From NCBI GenBank assembly GCA_946887385.1, contig CAMPKU010000068.1, positions 1 to 17,735 on the forward strand: a DNA stretch of 17,735 nucleotides. Reading direction: 5' to 3'. Positions 15,215 through 17,735 of this stretch are shown in pieces. The position numbers were made by a program, and so were the translations under genes. Source of the stretch: an uncultured Gammaproteobacteria bacterium. Its GTDB lineage: Bacteria; Pseudomonadota; Gammaproteobacteria; Rariloculales; Rariloculaceae. The first letter of the stretch is position 1. Each line of letters begins with the position of its first letter. The notes under the pieces were generated by a model. The model was not told where the DNA came from, made no database searches, and worked only from the letters and a program-made list of their open reading frames with translations.

Positions 15215-16492
15215 ATGAAGTCAGCCATTCGCGCGATCGGCCTCGCGGCCGCGCTCGTGATCACCGGTGCATGGGCACCCGCGCAGTCGCAACCCGCGCG
15301 CCCGGCGCCGCCGGCGCTCGGCGACGGACCCTGGGACCTGCGCACCGAGACCGGCATGATCCATGTGTCCGTGCTCACCAAGGGCCTCGAGTCGCCGTGG
15401 GGCCTGGCCTTTCTGCCGGACGGCGGCATGCTCGTGACCGAGCGGCCGGGACGGCTGCGCGTGATTCGCGACGGCAAGCTGGATCCGCAACCGATCGAGG
15501 GGCTGCCGGACCTGGTCAGCACCGGCATCAGCGGGCTCTTCGGTCTCGCGCTGCATCCCAACTTCGCGCGCAACCGGCTGATCTACTTTGCGTATCCGAA
15601 GCCACAACCGGCCGACCGCGACGTGATGACGCTGGCGGTGGCGCGCGCGCGCTGGGACGGTGGATCGTCGCTGGCCGACGTCAAAGACATCTTCGTGGCC
15701 AAGGACTGGTACGGCACGGCGATGAGCAGCGAGAACAACCGCTGCTGCGGGCAGGGGCCGGCATCGGGCAGCTTTGGCGCACGCGTCGAGTTCGACGGGC
15801 AGAACCGCCTATACATCACGTCCGGCGACCGCAACTGGGGCGAGAAGGCTCAGGATCCCCAATCGCACATCGGCAAGATCGTGCGCTTGAACGACGACGG
15901 CTCTGTCCCTGACGACAACCCGTTCGTCGGCAGGAACGGCTACCTGCCGGAGCTCTACACGCTCGGACATCGCAATCAGACGGGCTTGCGATTCGACCCC
16001 GCGACGGGCGACCTGTGGTCCACGGAGTTCGGGCCGGCCGGCGGGGACGAGCTCAATCGCATCGAGGCCGGCAAGAACTACGGCTGGCTCTTGATCACGC
16101 ACGGCAACCACTACAACAACGAGCCGAAGAAGCTCGGCACCGGCGGCGTGGAAGGCTACGTGGATCCCGTCATCTGGTGGCCACGCGGCGGCAATCCCGG
16201 CAACCTGATCGTTTATCGCGGCGATCGTTTCCCTGCGTGGCAGGGCAACGTGCTGATCGCCACGATGTCGAATCGCGCGCTCGGGCCCGGCCTCGTGCGG
16301 GCGGTGATCGGCGACAACGGCGCGCTCGTTCACGAGGAGCGCCTGCTCACCGAGATCGGCACGCGCATGCGCGACGTCGTGCAGGCCCCCGACGGCCGCG
16401 TCTTGGTGCTCACCGAAGCCTCGGCATTCGCGTCGCCCGGCGCAATTCTCGTGCTCGAGCCGGGAGCCGAACCGGCCGCGCAACCGAGGTAA
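15215..16492 (+). CDS. Secreted PQQ-type sugar dehydrogenase-like protein (GSDH beta-propeller)
   Basis: This 425-residue protein has a signal peptide (MKSAIRAIGLAAALVITGAWA, cut near residues 21-25) and a six-bladed propeller of the GSDH family, which oxidises aldoses with PQQ in the periplasm. Family motifs are GLESPWGLAFLPDGGMLVTERPGRL, GLFGLALHPNF, LYITSGDRN, SHIGKIVRLNDDGSVPDDNPF, LYTLGHRNQTGLRFDP and LWSTEFGPAGGDELNRIEAGKNYGW. Two oddities are visible. Where the family usually has a catalytic His (as in HFGGRL), this protein has S186 (SFGARV). Just before it is a vicinal cysteine pair, C177-C178. It may therefore be a divergent subfamily with another substrate, or inactive. GGGAGAGG at 15201-15208 sits six bases before the ATG. 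The stop overlaps the ribosome binding site of the DGQHR gene. Confidence 0.88.
   Translation: MKSAIRAIGLAAALVITGAWAPAQSQPARPAPPALGDGPWDLRTETGMIHVSVLTKGLESPWGLAFLPDGGMLVTERPGRLRVIRDGKLDPQPIEGLPDLVSTGISGLFGLALHPNFARNRLIYFAYPKPQPADRDVMTLAVARARWDGGSSLADVKDIFVAKDWYGTAMSSENNRCCGQGPASGSFGARVEFDGQNRLYITSGDRNWGEKAQDPQSHIGKIVRLNDDGSVPDDNPFVGRNGYLPELYTLGHRNQTGLRFDPATGDLWSTEFGPAGGDELNRIEAGKNYGWLLITHGNHYNNEPKKLGTGGVEGYVDPVIWWPRGGNPGNLIVYRGDRFPAWQGNVLIATMSNRALGPGLVRAVIGDNGALVHEERLLTEIGTRMRDVVQAPDGRVLVLTEASAFASPGAILVLEPGAEPAAQPR
16486..16490 (+). promoter_or_regulatory. Ribosome binding site of the DGQHR-domain gene, overlapping the upstream stop
   Basis: GAGGT at 16486-16490 is seven bases before GTG 16498 and runs into the TAA (16490-16492) of the preceding gene. 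It decides the GTG start: the in-frame ATG at 16513 has no such sequence. It implies translational coupling. Confidence 0.7.
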
Positions 16493-16497
16493 CCGCC

Positions 16498-17735
16498 GTG
16501 CTCGCCTTGCGAATGCGCCAGAAGGACTCCGAATTCTATTTCGTGAGTTATCGGGCCGAGGACTTGCTCCGCCGCGTTCGATTCGAGACGCGCTTTTACG
16601 GCGAGCGGGGCGAGGTGGTCGGCGGTGAGGCGCCGGACGGCGAGGCTGCCGCGCAGGTCGACGACGTCGAGCGGTTCGTGCGCGAGATCGAGCGCAGCTC
16701 CGGCGCGTTTCAGCGCGAGCTGAACCGGCGCAAAGTTCGCCAGATCCGCGACTTCTTCCGTAACGAGACGGATCAGCCGGTGGTGCCGGGCGCAGTGTTG
16801 TTGTTCACGTCCGAAGAGCTCGAGTTCAGTCCGCTCGGTCAGTACGAGCAGATGGGCGACCTTGCCCTGCCGCGCGCGCCTTTTTTGATCATCGACGGCC
16901 AGCATCGGCTCGCCGGGCTGCACTTCTATTTGCGCGAGCCCGACGCCGATCGGCGCATTGAAGTCCCATGCGTCATCTTCGACGGCAAGACCGCGGAGTT
17001 CGCCACCGAGATGTTCGTGATCATCAATTCCACGCACACTCGAATCAACAAGAGCCATCTCGTGGATCTCTACGAGAAGATCGAGTGGGGTACCGACCCG
17101 CAAAAGAAGCTGGCGGCTCGACTCGTGCGCGCGTTATACGAAGAAAGCGATTCGCCGCTGCGCTATCACGTCAACATGCTCGGCGGGCGCTCGCAGCGGG
17201 ACATGTGGATCAACCAGGCGCAGCTATTCGGCGAGGTGCATCGGTTCGTCACGCGTCGCGATACGGAAGCCTGGACCACCGACGGACGCGGCCTATCGCG
17301 CGATCGCGCCTACGGATTCTTACGCGACGTGCTGCGCGCGGCGAAGCGAGTCTTCGGCGATGCCTGGGGCGACAACAAGCGCTACATGGTGACCCGCGAC
17401 GTGACGCTCAAGGCGCTGATACGCGTCGCGGGCGACGTGGCGGCGAGCTCGCGCTCGCTCGGCCTGGCACCGACGGCGAGCGCCGGCCCCGTCGAGACGG
17501 CGCTCATCAAGCGCTTCGAGCGCTGGACACCGCTCGTTGCCGAGTTTAGGCGCGACGGGTTCTACGAACGCTTTCCGGCGCGAGGCCAGGTAGAACGCGT
17601 GGAGAAGATTGGCGGCCCCCCGCGGGGGGGGGCCCACAAACCCCGGGCGGGGCGCCGGCGGGCGGGGGGGGGGGGGGCCCCGGGGGGGGGGGCGCGCGCC
17701 GGGAATCCGTGGGAGAACCCCGCGCGCCGACAATA
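16498..17735 (+). CDS. DGQHR-domain protein, DndB-like (3' end lost in poor sequence)
   Basis: The frame runs from GTG 16498 without a stop to the window end; about 371 residues to base 17612 are credible. Residues 129-141 read FLIIDGQHRLAGL, the defining DGQHR motif (133-137). It is followed by PCVIFDG and by FVIINSTHTRINKSHLVDLYEKI at about 173-195, as in DndB-type proteins of the ParB/sulfiredoxin-like superfamily. DndB regulates DNA phosphorothioation gene clusters; stand-alone DGQHR proteins are mostly uncharacterised, and several occur in defence islands. No dndACDE or other defence gene is in the window. Codons such as TTA, CTA, ATA and AGG appear more often than in neighbouring genes, a weak hint of transfer. 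It starts five bases after the PQQ-type gene. From 17613 the translation becomes Gly/Pro/Arg repeats and should not be trusted. Confidence 0.85.
   Translation, partial: MLALRMRQKDSEFYFVSYRAEDLLRRVRFETRFYGERGEVVGGEAPDGEAAAQVDDVERFVREIERSSGAFQRELNRRKVRQIRDFFRNETDQPVVPGAVLLFTSEELEFSPLGQYEQMGDLALPRAPFLIIDGQHRLAGLHFYLREPDADRRIEVPCVIFDGKTAEFATEMFVIINSTHTRINKSHLVDLYEKIEWGTDPQKKLAARLVRALYEESDSPLRYHVNMLGGRSQRDMWINQAQLFGEVHRFVTRRDTEAWTTDGRGLSRDRAYGFLRDVLRAAKRVFGDAWGDNKRYMVTRDVTLKALIRVAGDVAASSRSLGLAPTASAGPVETALIKRFERWTPLVAEFRRDGFYERFPARGQVERVEKIGGPPRGGAHKPRAGRRRAGGGGAPGGGARAGNPWENPARRQ
17613..17735. other. Probable low-quality contig end (poly-G/poly-C)
   Basis: Long G runs (up to about 14) broken by C runs appear abruptly after normal coding sequence. 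The pattern is unlike any other part of the window and destroys the protein similarity of the DGQHR gene. Sequencing or assembly error is the simplest reading. Confidence 0.75.

Noticed and set aside
17613..17735. G-quadruplex or other functional G-rich element
   Set aside because: The runs begin abruptly at the sequence end and destroy a conserved gene, so technical error is far more likely.
1..17735. CRISPR arrays, tRNA genes, insertion sequences, integrases
   Set aside because: I looked for regularly spaced repeats, cloverleaf sequences ending in CCA with a GTTCGAATC-like arm, transposase motifs and terminal repeats and saw none I could support.

Overview
The window is about 17.7 kb of high-G+C bacterial DNA (roughly two-thirds G+C by eye), densely coded on both strands. 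A RegB/RegA redox pair, the glutamate synthase pair GltB/GltD, a FadI-type thiolase, an LpxR-type outer-membrane lipid A deacylase and a TonB-dependent receptor together indicate a Gram-negative proteobacterium. A gammaproteobacterium of the Steroidobacter/Nevskia type is my best guess, by inference only. I see no tRNA, rRNA, CRISPR, transposase or integrase. The last ~120 bases are an unnatural poly-G/poly-C stretch that looks like a poor contig end.

Layout. (1) 1-2235 (+): the end of gltB, then gltD. (2) 2232-5213 (-): a three-gene operon of an NTF2-like lipoprotein, a LEA-type-2 lipoprotein and a large sensor histidine kinase with a CBM9/DOMON-like periplasmic domain. It has no response regulator beside it, and its end overlaps the end of gltD. 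(3) 5322-6605 (+): a FadI-type thiolase divergent from that operon. (4) 6868-10502 (+): an LpxR-family deacylase, then a GAF-GAF NarL-type histidine kinase overlapping its response regulator by ATGA. (5) 10663-10848 (+): a 61-residue protein of unknown function. (6) 10880-12719 (-): regB-regA, overlapping by 11 bases. (7) 12831-15122 (+): a TonB-dependent receptor divergent from regB. (8) 15215 to the end (+): a secreted PQQ-type (GSDH-fold) dehydrogenase-like protein, translationally coupled to a DGQHR-domain protein that runs off the window.

Most interesting signals. First, the leader of the LpxR gene holds a perfect 14-bp inverted repeat whose right arm contains the Shine-Dalgarno sequence. 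Second, two related 16-bp dyads resembling the 7-2-7 site of NarL-family regulators lie upstream of the LpxR gene and upstream of the adjacent NarL-type kinase/regulator operon. This suggests a small envelope-modification regulon with transcriptional and translational control. Third, a match to the RegA/RegR box lies between regB and the TonB receptor, while RegB keeps its quinone motif but lacks the redox cysteine. Fourth, the first GAF domain of the NarL-type kinase carries a tight cluster of six cysteines. Fifth, a DGQHR (DndB-like) gene is coupled to a PQQ-type enzyme in which the expected catalytic histidine is a serine. The window therefore holds three sensor kinases, two of them with partners and one orphan, all next to envelope functions.
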